This document shows positions 35,273-43,831 of a stretch of DNA of 64,000 nt, one piece after another. The DNA comes from SAR92 clade bacterium H921 (GTDB taxonomy: Bacteria > Pseudomonadota > Gammaproteobacteria > Pseudomonadales > Porticoccaceae). The DNA lies in contig JAOALD010000003.1 in NCBI GenBank assembly GCA_025153755.1, forward strand, positions 62,001 to 126,000, in the 5' to 3' direction. Below the pieces are notes generated by a model. That model ran no database searches, was not told the origin of the DNA, and worked only from the letters and a program-made list of their open reading frames with translations. The translations under genes and the position numbers were made by a program. Every line of letters starts with the position of its first letter. Position 1 is the stretch's first letter.

Positions 35273-36348
35273 TAGTGCTGGCTGTAGTTATTCTTTTGGT
35301 TGCAGGTGCCGCTATCGGCATCTATCTGCTAACAAGGGATACTCTCAGCCAATTTGATCTTCCTTCGGGGCAGTTATTTACCCCGAAGGATGATGAAGCT
35401 AGACGGGCCTCAGACAAGGCTATAGCCGCGCTTAATGCACGGCTTCGAAATGTGTCAGGAAAGCATGAAAAACTGCCGTGGAAAGAGCGGATTCTCACCT
35501 TACGTGCAACAATGGATGAATTTTTTGCTGGCGTTAAAACAGCGGGGACCTTTACCCCTGTTGACGCAGGCGGCGTATCTGCCGAATGGGTCACCACGCC
35601 CGGTACAGATAGCAGCAGACGGTTTTTATATATTCATGGTGGCGCCTTTTTTGCCGGCAGCCCAAAAAGCCATCGCGTTCTAACCAGTAAGTTGTCGGAA
35701 ATTACCAACAGTGCAGTGTTAGCCATAGACTATAGACTGACTCCAGAGAACAGTCGTATGGATGGCGTTGAGGACTGTCGCAGTAGCTATGATTGGATGC
35801 TAAGAAATGGACCCCAAGGCGCAGACAATTTCGCGCCAACTGCCGTGTTTGTGGCTGGCGATTCGGCGGGCGGAAATCTCGCTTTGTCATTACTTCACTG
35901 GATAAGAGATAATCAGCGCCCGGCACCTAATGCTGCCTTGGCGTTTTCTCCGACAACCGATGGACGTTTTACCAGTCCTAGTATTAGAACTAATCTTGAC
36001 TCTGATGTGATGCTCAAACCTCTGGCCGCGCGCTTTTCATGGCTGCCCGAATTCTTGTTTAGTTTGGGAGGGCGCTTTATGTCCGGACGGGGAGCTTCCA
36101 ATCCGGTGATGTCACCGCTGCTTGCAGATCTAGGTGGTTTGCCGCCGATCCTTATTCAGTGTAGCGAATGTGAAATTCTCCGTGACGACGGACGGCGCTA
36201 CGTCAACAAAGCGGTCGCCGCGGGTACTGATGCCACATTACAGGTGTGGAACAACGTACCCCATGTTTGGCCAATCTTTTATCCGGATTTACCTGAGGCC
36301 GAACAGGCCTTTGACGAGATTGAGGCGTTTTTTAAACGCCACGGATAA
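35269..36348 (+). CDS. Alpha/beta hydrolase of the hormone-sensitive lipase family
   Basis: 359 residues. An N-terminal hydrophobic segment (IVLAVVILLVAGAAIGIYLL) anchors it or directs export. The oxyanion motif is YIHGGAFFAGSP, the nucleophile elbow is VAGDSAGGNLALS, the probable acid lies in CSECEILRDDGRR, and the His in NNVPHVWPIF. It overlaps the preceding acyl-CoA dehydrogenase by four bases (ATGA), so it is co-translated with it. It probably hydrolyses an ester or lactone whose acid then enters the pathway. Substrate unknown. Confidence 0.88.
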   Translation: MIVLAVVILLVAGAAIGIYLLTRDTLSQFDLPSGQLFTPKDDEARRASDKAIAALNARLRNVSGKHEKLPWKERILTLRATMDEFFAGVKTAGTFTPVDAGGVSAEWVTTPGTDSSRRFLYIHGGAFFAGSPKSHRVLTSKLSEITNSAVLAIDYRLTPENSRMDGVEDCRSSYDWMLRNGPQGADNFAPTAVFVAGDSAGGNLALSLLHWIRDNQRPAPNAALAFSPTTDGRFTSPSIRTNLDSDVMLKPLAARFSWLPEFLFSLGGRFMSGRGASNPVMSPLLADLGGLPPILIQCSECEILRDDGRRYVNKAVAAGTDATLQVWNNVPHVWPIFYPDLPEAEQAFDEIEAFFKRHG

Positions 36349-36371
36349 GCTGCAATGTGGACGCTTGCTTG

Positions 36372-37241
36372 TTAGCTACGCGGTTTTCGCAACATCAACG
36401 CCGGCGTCGCTTCGGTGTAGGCGATAAACGCGGGGTCAGTTCCCCATTTCTTTCGTGCCATGTCTTCTAGCATGGGTATACCACTAACTTTGGTCAAAAG
36501 TAGGTACACGAAAATGGGCGAAATCATAGTGACCAACTGCCAGCCTGAAAGTACAGGCACGGCAACCAGTGAGAGACCCAGCCACAATGTTATCTCACCA
36601 AAATAATTGGGATGTCTAGACCATGCCCAAATGCCGCTGGTAATAAAGCGATCTCGATTCGCTGGATCTTTTCTAAATTGCGATTTTTGAGTGTCCGCTA
36701 CAACCTCTATGGCCATTCCCGCCACCCATAGGAAAATCCCGAGGTAGGCTATGCCACCAAGAGGCGCCGAAGTGTTGGAGGTAATTGCGGCCAGACCTGC
36801 TGCCATTGTGACCAGTACCCACAGCCCCCCCAAGGTCCATGTCATCAAAAACCAGGTGAATTTGGTTTTCATTACAGTGAAGCGTTTATCCTTGCCGTCT
36901 TTTTTAATTCTTCCAAAAAGAAAAGACCCTAGACGCAGCGCCCAGATAACAATCATGGCGCAAATAATTATATCTCTAATATCCAGTTGTGGATTTAGGT
37001 ACATGGCTGTGGCGACAGTTACTATGTAGGAAATTGATCCAGTCAAATCAAAGTAGTGTTCTGTTTGAAACGCATAGGAGGGTATAAACACTAACCAGTG
37101 TAGAGCAAACCCGATTGACCCGCATAGAGCGAATAGAGCCACGTCTTGATAACCGATGCTACCCTGGCTACCGGATAGAATGATTAGAAAGCCGAGGACC
37201 AATGATATTAATATACCGACTAATGTAGATGAGGTTTTCAT
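36372..37241 (-). CDS. DUF1295 membrane protein (steroid 5-alpha-reductase-like fold)
   Basis: 289 residues with about seven hydrophobic helices. The conserved C-terminal motif SRHPNYFGEITLWLGLSL and the preceding GIWAWSRH belong to the DUF1295 group, which shares its fold with 3-oxo-5-alpha-steroid 4-dehydrogenases and isoprenylcysteine methyltransferases. WALRLGSFLFGRIKKDGKD marks a cytoplasmic loop. These proteins are thought to be NADPH-dependent reductases, but bacterial members are mostly uncharacterised. It converges on the hydrolase gene with a 23-bp gap and precedes the carboxylesterase on the other side. A role in reducing a steroid- or enone-like substrate is suggested only by family and neighbours. 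Confidence 0.82.
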   Translation of the reverse strand: MKTSSTLVGILISLVLGFLIILSGSQGSIGYQDVALFALCGSIGFALHWLVFIPSYAFQTEHYFDLTGSISYIVTVATAMYLNPQLDIRDIIICAMIVIWALRLGSFLFGRIKKDGKDKRFTVMKTKFTWFLMTWTLGGLWVLVTMAAGLAAITSNTSAPLGGIAYLGIFLWVAGMAIEVVADTQKSQFRKDPANRDRFITSGIWAWSRHPNYFGEITLWLGLSLVAVPVLSGWQLVTMISPIFVYLLLTKVSGIPMLEDMARKKWGTDPAFIAYTEATPALMLRKPRS

Positions 37242-37308
37242 TATTTTTATACTCTCAAAAATTCTATTTTACTTACGGGTAAGGGCTATTTCTAGATCGA
37301 AATTATCC

Positions 37309-39216
37309 TTACGGTAAGCCGACAAATTGATAGGGGTCGTAGTCGGCGCAGCCACCTCCGGCAAGATTTTTATAGCGTTCGGCATCCCAAAAGTCACTAC
37401 TGTGCTGAGAGATCAAAAAGCTCTCAACAAAAAGCCTGCAACGCTCCTTCTGATTGCCTATCCGACTATCATCTTCAATACTTTTGATGAGATCTTCGGG
37501 GGTTGGGTGATAATGTTCCATACGCCAGCCGCCATCCTCAGGGCTGTCTAGTATCATCGTATTTGCACCGGCTGCCTGCCATGGAGTCCATGCTGGCTGC
37601 TCGTCAAATACACCTCTGCCGGGTGAGCCGTTATGAGCAAACTGGCCCCAGTAACCCATCATAGCCTTGGCCAAGGCAAGTCGACCAGGTCTGCTAGCTT
37701 GGCTGTATTCAAAAGGTAGTCTGAGATCACCATTAAAGTCCTTAAAGACAAAATTGATTTCAGTGCCATGACCAGCGCCAACTAATGTTGGTAGATCTAC
37801 TATCCAGTTTGATGGCGATTGGTCCCAATCGAATCTATAGCTAAAGATATCAGTATCAGGGTTTGCTGTGCTCATCAGGAGCGCAATTTGATTACCGCCA
37901 AACATGTGCCATCGCAATGAATAATAAGCCGCGTAACGCTCATAGCGCTCACTATCTCTAATCGAGGGTCGCAGGCCAAGCTGAAGGCTAGTAAATTCGG
38001 GGTCACGAGCCATAAATGATTTTTCTTCATCGCGATTGGCACCCATGATAACAGGCACAGCATTGTACCCATCAGTTTGGCTGAACACCGTTGCCAGTGG
38101 CGCACTTGGCAGGACATGCCCATCTCGAAACAGCTGGGGTATACGTAAGATATCTGGGTGATCCATAAGTTGCATGCTGGCGTTGATAAGCATTTCTGGT
38201 GTCTGATAGCGCAACAGGGCGGCAACGGTTGTCTCTGTCATTGTACCGAGATCAATTTTTGCCTCGTCACGGTCCTTAGCTGTCTTTTGATTGATCTGTA
38301 ATTGCGCTAATAGCTCATTAGAGCTATTTGGCCAGCCTGGTAGTGATTCATCGGCAAAGTTTTCGGCTCTGGCCAAGGTCTCTGTTCTAGTTGACCCGCT
38401 CTGACTAATGGCTCGGTGAAATAGTCCTTTGGCAAGTGGTGATGCGAGCAGGGCGAAAATATTTCGGCCGCCTGCGGACTCACCAAAGACCGTGACATTA
38501 GCAGCGTTGCCACCAAAGGTATGAATGTTGGCCTGCACCCACTGCAGCGCCGCAATAATGTCAAGCAGAGCATAGTTTCCAGAGGCATCCTCTGGGCTGG
38601 AGGCTGTATTGCGCAATGAACTATGGCTAAACCAACCCAGGGGGCCGAGGCGATAATTAATCGAAACAAACACTACCTGCTGATCACCAGCAATTTTTTG
38701 GCCTCGGTAAAACCGAGCTGAACCAGTGGTATTAGCGCCACCGTGTATCCATAGCATAACCGGAAGTTTGGTATTGCTGGCACTTGAGTTCGGTTGTCGC
38801 GGGGCTGTCACATTTAAATACAGGCAGTCTTCACTACCTACCACATCACCAGGTTCACCTAACTCACCGGATAGGGGTGACCAAGGCTGAGAGCAAGCGG
38901 TAGTGGCTTTTAAAGCCGGTAATTGTTTGGGCCAATGCTCTACTGACTGCGGCGCGCGCCAGCGTAATTCGCCAACTGGAGGCGCTGCGTAGGGAATTCC
39001 GAGCCAACTAAACGTATTGTTAGTGTCGGAGAACCCTATCACCTGACCCCTGTCAGTATCACGAATGGTGGCGCGGTCGGGTTCATAGACCTGCTCTGCA
39101 AGTCCACTAGCCCTTTGGTCGCTGTCATCTGCCAGAAGGTGAGACAAAATTACACTAGTTGCTACCAGCAATACAATCATTGAGATTGCAGTGGTCATCT
39201 TATTTTTATCTAACAT
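37309..39216 (-). CDS. Type-B carboxylesterase, membrane-anchored or secreted
   Basis: 635 residues from ATG 39216, with AAGGA six bases upstream. An N-terminal hydrophobic segment (TTAISMIVLLVATSVILSHL) looks like an uncleaved anchor or signal peptide. The carboxylesterase fold is clear: LWIHGGANTTGSARFY (oxyanion), TVFGESAGGRNIFALL (nucleophile Ser), GANRDEEKSFMA (Glu) and GAGHGTEINFVF (His). SEDCLYLNVTAP is also typical. It acts outside the inner membrane on ester substrates. It is the last gene of a three-gene minus-strand unit with two acyl-CoA dehydrogenases 43 bp upstream. Confidence 0.92.
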   Translation of the reverse strand: MLDKNKMTTAISMIVLLVATSVILSHLLADDSDQRASGLAEQVYEPDRATIRDTDRGQVIGFSDTNNTFSWLGIPYAAPPVGELRWRAPQSVEHWPKQLPALKATTACSQPWSPLSGELGEPGDVVGSEDCLYLNVTAPRQPNSSASNTKLPVMLWIHGGANTTGSARFYRGQKIAGDQQVVFVSINYRLGPLGWFSHSSLRNTASSPEDASGNYALLDIIAALQWVQANIHTFGGNAANVTVFGESAGGRNIFALLASPLAKGLFHRAISQSGSTRTETLARAENFADESLPGWPNSSNELLAQLQINQKTAKDRDEAKIDLGTMTETTVAALLRYQTPEMLINASMQLMDHPDILRIPQLFRDGHVLPSAPLATVFSQTDGYNAVPVIMGANRDEEKSFMARDPEFTSLQLGLRPSIRDSERYERYAAYYSLRWHMFGGNQIALLMSTANPDTDIFSYRFDWDQSPSNWIVDLPTLVGAGHGTEINFVFKDFNGDLRLPFEYSQASRPGRLALAKAMMGYWGQFAHNGSPGRGVFDEQPAWTPWQAAGANTMILDSPEDGGWRMEHYHPTPEDLIKSIEDDSRIGNQKERCRLFVESFLISQHSSDFWDAERYKNLAGGGCADYDPYQFVGLP

Positions 39217-39258
39217 CAATCATCCTTAGCAATCAATACTTTTAAGTGGCAACAGCTT

Positions 39259-40386
39259 TTAATCAAGCAGTAGGTTGGCAAGATGCAATCGATGATGCTG
39301 AGCATCGCCATATTGGTGCTGAATCCATAGGCCACGACGGAGATATAGCTGCGCATCGCAGTCGTAGGTAAATCCCATACCACCATGGAATTGAATGCCG
39401 CGATCGCCGGTGAACAGCAGTGCATCTGTGGCCTGTGCTTTAGCCATTCTGCAGGCGATTTCAGCATCTGTATTGAGTGGTTGGTCGTCTACAACTGAGG
39501 CGGCATGATAGATTAAAGTGCGTGCTGAATCCGTGGCAATCAGCATCTCAACGGTTGGGTGCTTTAAAGCTTGATAGGAGCCAATTAAACGGCCGAACTG
39601 AACCCTACTGGTGAGGTAGGAAACCACTATGTCTAAGGCTGCAGCGCTACTTCCTGTGGCCTCTGCTGCGGTGAGTAAGGCACCGATGAGTCTGCTATCG
39701 CGCAGGGCGGCTTCACTATTGGGTAGAATTGCTGCTGCACTGAGCTTTACGCCATTGAAAGTTACATTGCAGGCCCGTTTGGTTTCATCAATCAGGATTT
39801 TATCACTTAGACTGTCACTTGGCAGGGAGCTGGTCTCCACAAGTACCAGTACCTCTGCGCCATTATGCTCAGCTAAGACAACGAAGAAATCTGCTACAGC
39901 GGCATCGTTAACCATAACCTTGGTACCCTGAAGTTCAAAATCTGCAGTTAGCGTGCAACTGGTCGCGGTGGCTCCCCAGTCTTCGTTGTCGAGTAGGGCC
40001 AGTGTACCAATGCTGCCGGTGACCACTCGAGGCAGCCAGTTGGCTTTTTGCGCTTCAGAGCCCCCACGTTGGAGCGCTTGAGATGCAATAATGGTGGAAA
40101 TGTATGGTGTACTGAGCAGATGACGCCCCATACTTTCTACTAGAGGTACGGTTGAACCAATGCCTAGTTCCGAGCCGCCATACTGCTCTGTAATAGCAAT
40201 GCCGGTCCAGCCTAGGGAGACCAAGTCGGACCAGGTTTCGCTACTGAAGCCGGTTTTAGAGTTCAGCAAACTGCGCACCGTAGAGATATCTGATCTGTCG
40301 CGGCAAAAGCTTTTTGCACTATCGAGGATCATGGCTTGCTCATCACTAAAGGTCAGGGCCATATTGGCTGTTCTGGTATTTTGCAT
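39259..40386 (-). CDS. Acyl-CoA dehydrogenase, smaller subunit of a pair
   Basis: 375 residues. The FAD-domain signature found in active enzymes is missing (the equivalent region reads LALLDNEDWGATATS), while the C-terminal half retains RVQFGRLIGSYQALKHPTVE and GIQFHGGMGFTYDCDAQLYL. The start is ATG 40386, with GAGA upstream; MALTFSDEQ eight codons later is an alternative that matches family N-termini well. It follows a larger dehydrogenase gene by 15 bp on the same strand, the third such unequal pair in the window. Likely a partner subunit of a heteromeric enzyme. Confidence 0.84.
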   Translation of the reverse strand: MQNTRTANMALTFSDEQAMILDSAKSFCRDRSDISTVRSLLNSKTGFSSETWSDLVSLGWTGIAITEQYGGSELGIGSTVPLVESMGRHLLSTPYISTIIASQALQRGGSEAQKANWLPRVVTGSIGTLALLDNEDWGATATSCTLTADFELQGTKVMVNDAAVADFFVVLAEHNGAEVLVLVETSSLPSDSLSDKILIDETKRACNVTFNGVKLSAAAILPNSEAALRDSRLIGALLTAAEATGSSAAALDIVVSYLTSRVQFGRLIGSYQALKHPTVEMLIATDSARTLIYHAASVVDDQPLNTDAEIACRMAKAQATDALLFTGDRGIQFHGGMGFTYDCDAQLYLRRGLWIQHQYGDAQHHRLHLANLLLD

Positions 40387-40401
40387 AGGTAAATTCTCTG
40401 C

Positions 40402-41631
40402 CTAATCCTTTGGTAGGCCGAGCACATGCTCGCCGATAATATTGGCCTGCACCTGGCTAGTACCGCCGCCGATGGTGGTAGAGAAGTTATTCATATAGGC
40501 GCGCTGCCAAAAACCACTATCGATAGCGTCTTTGTCGCCGACATAGAGCGCGCTTTGTCCCCCCTGTAGCGTGAGAGCATACTGACGCATGCGGCGGAAA
40601 AATTCCGTACCTCGGAGCTTACCTGACAGTGGCAGTGAGTTTGGGTAGTCGGCACACAGAGCCGGAATACCGATGCGCTTCTCAGCCAGATAGAGGGCTT
40701 TCTCTTCGATTAGAAGCTTCACAAGATTGTCGCGGGTTACAGGATCCTTTAGTAGCGGTTGACCCTCTCGCTCGATGTCTTGTGCCATGTTGAGTAGGTC
40801 ATTCATAACGATAGACAATATAGAAATGCCGCCTGCCGCTCCAGCTTCTGCACCGCGCTCGTATTGTAGGGTTTTCATCGCAATGCGCCAGCCCTGTCCC
40901 TCGTCTCCCATAAGGGATGTCGCTGGAATACGTGCATCGTTGAAGAAGGTTTCGGTAAAACCATACTCTCCGGTGAGCTTTTTAATTGGCGTGGTGGTCA
41001 CACCCTCCGTTTGCATGGGCGCCAAGAAAAAAGATAGACCATTGTATCGGCGGTCAACTTTGGCATCAGTGCGAGCGAGAAGAATCATGTATTTGGCGTA
41101 GTTGCCCATGGTGGTCCATATTTTACTACCGTTGATCAGATAGTCACCGCCTTCCCGGCGCGCACTTGTTTGGATGCCGCCGAGGTCTGACCCATGATTG
41201 GGCTCGGAAAAACCTTGGCACCAGACATCCTCCGCATTAAGAATGCCTTTGAGGTACTTATCTTTCTCAAAGTCGCTGCCGATATCTAAGATCAGTGGGC
41301 CCGCCCAACCAAGGCCAATAACATTGAAACAGATGGGGACCCGCAGACGTTTCATCTCTTGATCCACGATACTTTGATATTTGGGCGCCATTCCTTGCCC
41401 CCCGTATTTCTTTGGCCACGCCATGCCAAGATAGCCTGCAGACCAGACTTTGTGTTGCCATTCGCGGAGAAATTCTAGTACTTTCTCAGATCCGACCTCC
41501 ATAAATGTTTGCGGTAATAAAAAGCCTGGATCGTCTGGCCGGTTATGTTCTAGCCAGGCAGATACTTCAACGCGGAACTCCTGGAGGTCTTGGGTTTGAT
41601 CAGTCTGTGGCGAATGGGTATTGGTGGTCAT
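40402..41631 (-). CDS. Acyl-CoA dehydrogenase, larger subunit of a pair
   Basis: 409 residues. Motifs: CQGFSEPNHGSDLGGIQT, YLINGSKIWTTMGNYAKY, helix G LQYERGAEAGAAGGISI with a Glu, and TIGGGTSQVQANIIGEHVLG at the C-terminus. AGAGGT lies before the ATG. It heads a three-gene minus-strand unit (two dehydrogenases and a carboxylesterase). The group resembles long-chain and steroid-type acyl-CoA dehydrogenases that form alpha2beta2 tetramers. Substrate not assignable. Confidence 0.87.
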   Translation of the reverse strand: MTTNTHSPQTDQTQDLQEFRVEVSAWLEHNRPDDPGFLLPQTFMEVGSEKVLEFLREWQHKVWSAGYLGMAWPKKYGGQGMAPKYQSIVDQEMKRLRVPICFNVIGLGWAGPLILDIGSDFEKDKYLKGILNAEDVWCQGFSEPNHGSDLGGIQTSARREGGDYLINGSKIWTTMGNYAKYMILLARTDAKVDRRYNGLSFFLAPMQTEGVTTTPIKKLTGEYGFTETFFNDARIPATSLMGDEGQGWRIAMKTLQYERGAEAGAAGGISILSIVMNDLLNMAQDIEREGQPLLKDPVTRDNLVKLLIEEKALYLAEKRIGIPALCADYPNSLPLSGKLRGTEFFRRMRQYALTLQGGQSALYVGDKDAIDSGFWQRAYMNNFSTTIGGGTSQVQANIIGEHVLGLPKD

Positions 41632-42112
41632 CTGAACTTTACCTCTGGTACGGTTTTCCCTTCATGAGCTACAGTGGAACATCGGGACTAGGTATTAAAT
41701 ACCAATCTGGGTCAATTTAATACGCCGCTGTAACGGGGCGTTGAGTAGCACAAAAAATCCTTAAAGCTCAGTTGGATACTGGTGCCATTAGCCTTCGATC
41801 ATTACCACTTTATAGTTAAACAAAAACATTATATATAATATATAACCATCTAATAAATAAAGTAAAAATAAATTTTACAGTAGGTTTCCCATGACCGCCT
41901 TCCAACCTGTTGCCATTTGACGATCGCAGTATAATTATGGCTTGTATTATGGGGTGCTTTCCACCTGCACATCAACACTGCCTCGCTGTTTGCTGAGCTC
42001 GTAGTTGATTACTTTAAAACTTAGCTGTCATGTGCCCTCGCACTGTCTATAATCAAGCAAAATGAGGCCCCTTAAATAATAACTGTAAAAATTAGTATAA
42101 GGAAAAGTTCCT
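41632..42112. other. Divergent intergenic region, dehydrogenase unit / peptide transporter
   Basis: About 480 bases. The left part contains a very AT-rich stretch around 41815-41880. A sigma-70-like promoter for the plus-strand transporter is annotated separately at 42025-42053. I found no RNA gene or coding frame. Confidence 0.45.
42025..42053 (+). promoter_or_regulatory. Candidate sigma-70 promoter of the POT/ACE genes
   Basis: A -35-like CTGTCA (42025-42030), 17-bp spacer and perfect -10 TATAAT (42048-42053) lie 60 bp upstream of the transporter start. The -10 and spacing are ideal; the -35 is weak (4 of 6). Confidence 0.5.
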
Positions 42113-43828
42113 ATGTCGGATGCTGCAATTAAAAATGAAAAAACTATTTTGGGTCATCCAAGGGGACTGGTTATCCTTTTCCTCACCGAGATGTGGGAGC
42201 GATTTTCCTACTACGGCATGCGAGGTCTATTAATTGTCTATTTAACCCAACACTTTTTGTTTTCCGATGAAAAATCTAGTCTCATCTATGGCGCCTATAC
42301 CGCCCTGGTTTATGTGATGACGATTGTCGGCGGCTCTCTTGCGGATCGCTATCTTGGAGCGCGTAAGGCTGTCACCTTTGGCGCTATTCTGCTCACTCTT
42401 GGTCACTTTGGTATGAGCTTTGAGGGAGAGGGCTCCAAACAATTATTGATTCACGATGACAATCAATATGAGATTCAACTAGATGCTCGGGGCGGTGATG
42501 CGCGTCAGCAAATTATCACTGATCAGGGGATCTCCTACGTCAGTTTTACTGAAACCACGATGAATATCATTGATCCTCAGGCTGTAGGTTTGCCCGCAAG
42601 TATCCCCCTTGATCAGTTTACCATGCAGGTGCAGACCGAAGAGGGCTATCTAAATATCCTCTACCTATCTTTGGCGTTATTAATTGCTGGTGTTGGTTTT
42701 TTAAAAGCCAACATCTCAACCATTGTTGGCTCACTCTATGGATTTGGCGATACCCGTCGTGACTCTGGGTTTACCATTTTCTATATGGGCATAAATATGG
42801 GTGCATTCTTAGCATCTATTTTTTGCGGCTATTTGGGCATAGTGCATGGCTGGAAATATGGTTTTGGTCTGGCTGGTATTGGTATGCTATTTGGCCTGCT
42901 TATCTTTCTATCTTGTCAGAGTTGGTTAGAGGGGAAGGGAGAGCCACCCTCGGTTGAGAAACTTAAAGAGAAGGTGTTTTTGTTTATCAATGTAGAGGCT
43001 ATGTGCTACTTGGTGGGCGTTCTGATTATTGCGGTTTCTATGATCCTGGTGAAGAATGAAGATCTTGTTGGCGGCATACTTGGGCCGCTGGGTATTTTCA
43101 TGTTTGTAGGTATGATTATCTTCGCCTACACCCAGTTGAGGGGTGACGAGCGCTCGCGGATGCTGGCGGCGCTCTATTTTGTGTTAGCACAGATTCCTTT
43201 CTGGGCGCTCTTTGAGCAAGCAGGGTCTTCTTTAAATCTCTTTACAGCCCGGCTGGTCGATCGCGAGATGATGGGTTGGTCAGTGCCAGGCCCTGTATTT
43301 CAGTCGCTTAATGCTGGCTTTATCTTCCTGTTTGCTCCCCTCATGGCCTGGCTGTGGATATGGCTAGCCAAACGTCAGTGCAATCCCTCGACACCGGTCA
43401 AGTTTGCGATTGGTGTAGCTTTGGCAGGTCTTGGCTTTTTAGTGTTAGTAGCCGGCATGAAAGGTAGTGGTGTTGGCGGTCTGACTCCAGTGATCTTTAT
43501 TTTCTTAATTTACTGGATACATACTATGGGCGAATTACTGGTATCCCCGGTGGGACTGTCAGTGGTTACTAAACTGGCTCCCGCCCGAATTGTTGGTATG
43601 ACTATGGGTGCTTGGTTCCTCTACTCTGGATTGTCTAACTTCCTCGCTGGCGTGATTGCACGCACTACAGGTGCCGAGACTATCGGCGGCCAGATGACCA
43701 ATGTGGCGGCCGCAAAAGCAGGCTATATAGAGGTGTATACACAGGTGGGCTTTATGGCTATTGGTATCGCGATACTGATGTTATTGATATCACCGATAAT
43801 TACTAAAATGATGCATGGAGCAGACTAG
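42113..43828 (+). CDS. POT/PTR-family proton-coupled peptide transporter
   Basis: 571 residues with 12-14 membrane helices. The first helix has the proton-coupling motif of POT transporters, E-x-x-E-R-F, in LTEMWERFSYYGMRGLL, and GGSLADRYLGARKAV follows. Longer than typical bacterial members (about 490): a soluble insert of roughly 60 residues with beta-strand character (positions 105-170) separates two N-terminal helices. FFxGxNxG-type sequence occurs as IFYMGINMGAFLASI. It imports di- and tripeptides with protons. The next gene, 3 bp downstream, encodes an ACE-like peptidase that releases dipeptides, a functional match. Confidence 0.93.
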   Translation: MSDAAIKNEKTILGHPRGLVILFLTEMWERFSYYGMRGLLIVYLTQHFLFSDEKSSLIYGAYTALVYVMTIVGGSLADRYLGARKAVTFGAILLTLGHFGMSFEGEGSKQLLIHDDNQYEIQLDARGGDARQQIITDQGISYVSFTETTMNIIDPQAVGLPASIPLDQFTMQVQTEEGYLNILYLSLALLIAGVGFLKANISTIVGSLYGFGDTRRDSGFTIFYMGINMGAFLASIFCGYLGIVHGWKYGFGLAGIGMLFGLLIFLSCQSWLEGKGEPPSVEKLKEKVFLFINVEAMCYLVGVLIIAVSMILVKNEDLVGGILGPLGIFMFVGMIIFAYTQLRGDERSRMLAALYFVLAQIPFWALFEQAGSSLNLFTARLVDREMMGWSVPGPVFQSLNAGFIFLFAPLMAWLWIWLAKRQCNPSTPVKFAIGVALAGLGFLVLVAGMKGSGVGGLTPVIFIFLIYWIHTMGELLVSPVGLSVVTKLAPARIVGMTMGAWFLYSGLSNFLAGVIARTTGAETIGGQMTNVAAAKAGYIEVYTQVGFMAIGIAILMLLISPIITKMMHGAD

Positions 43829-43831
43829 TCA

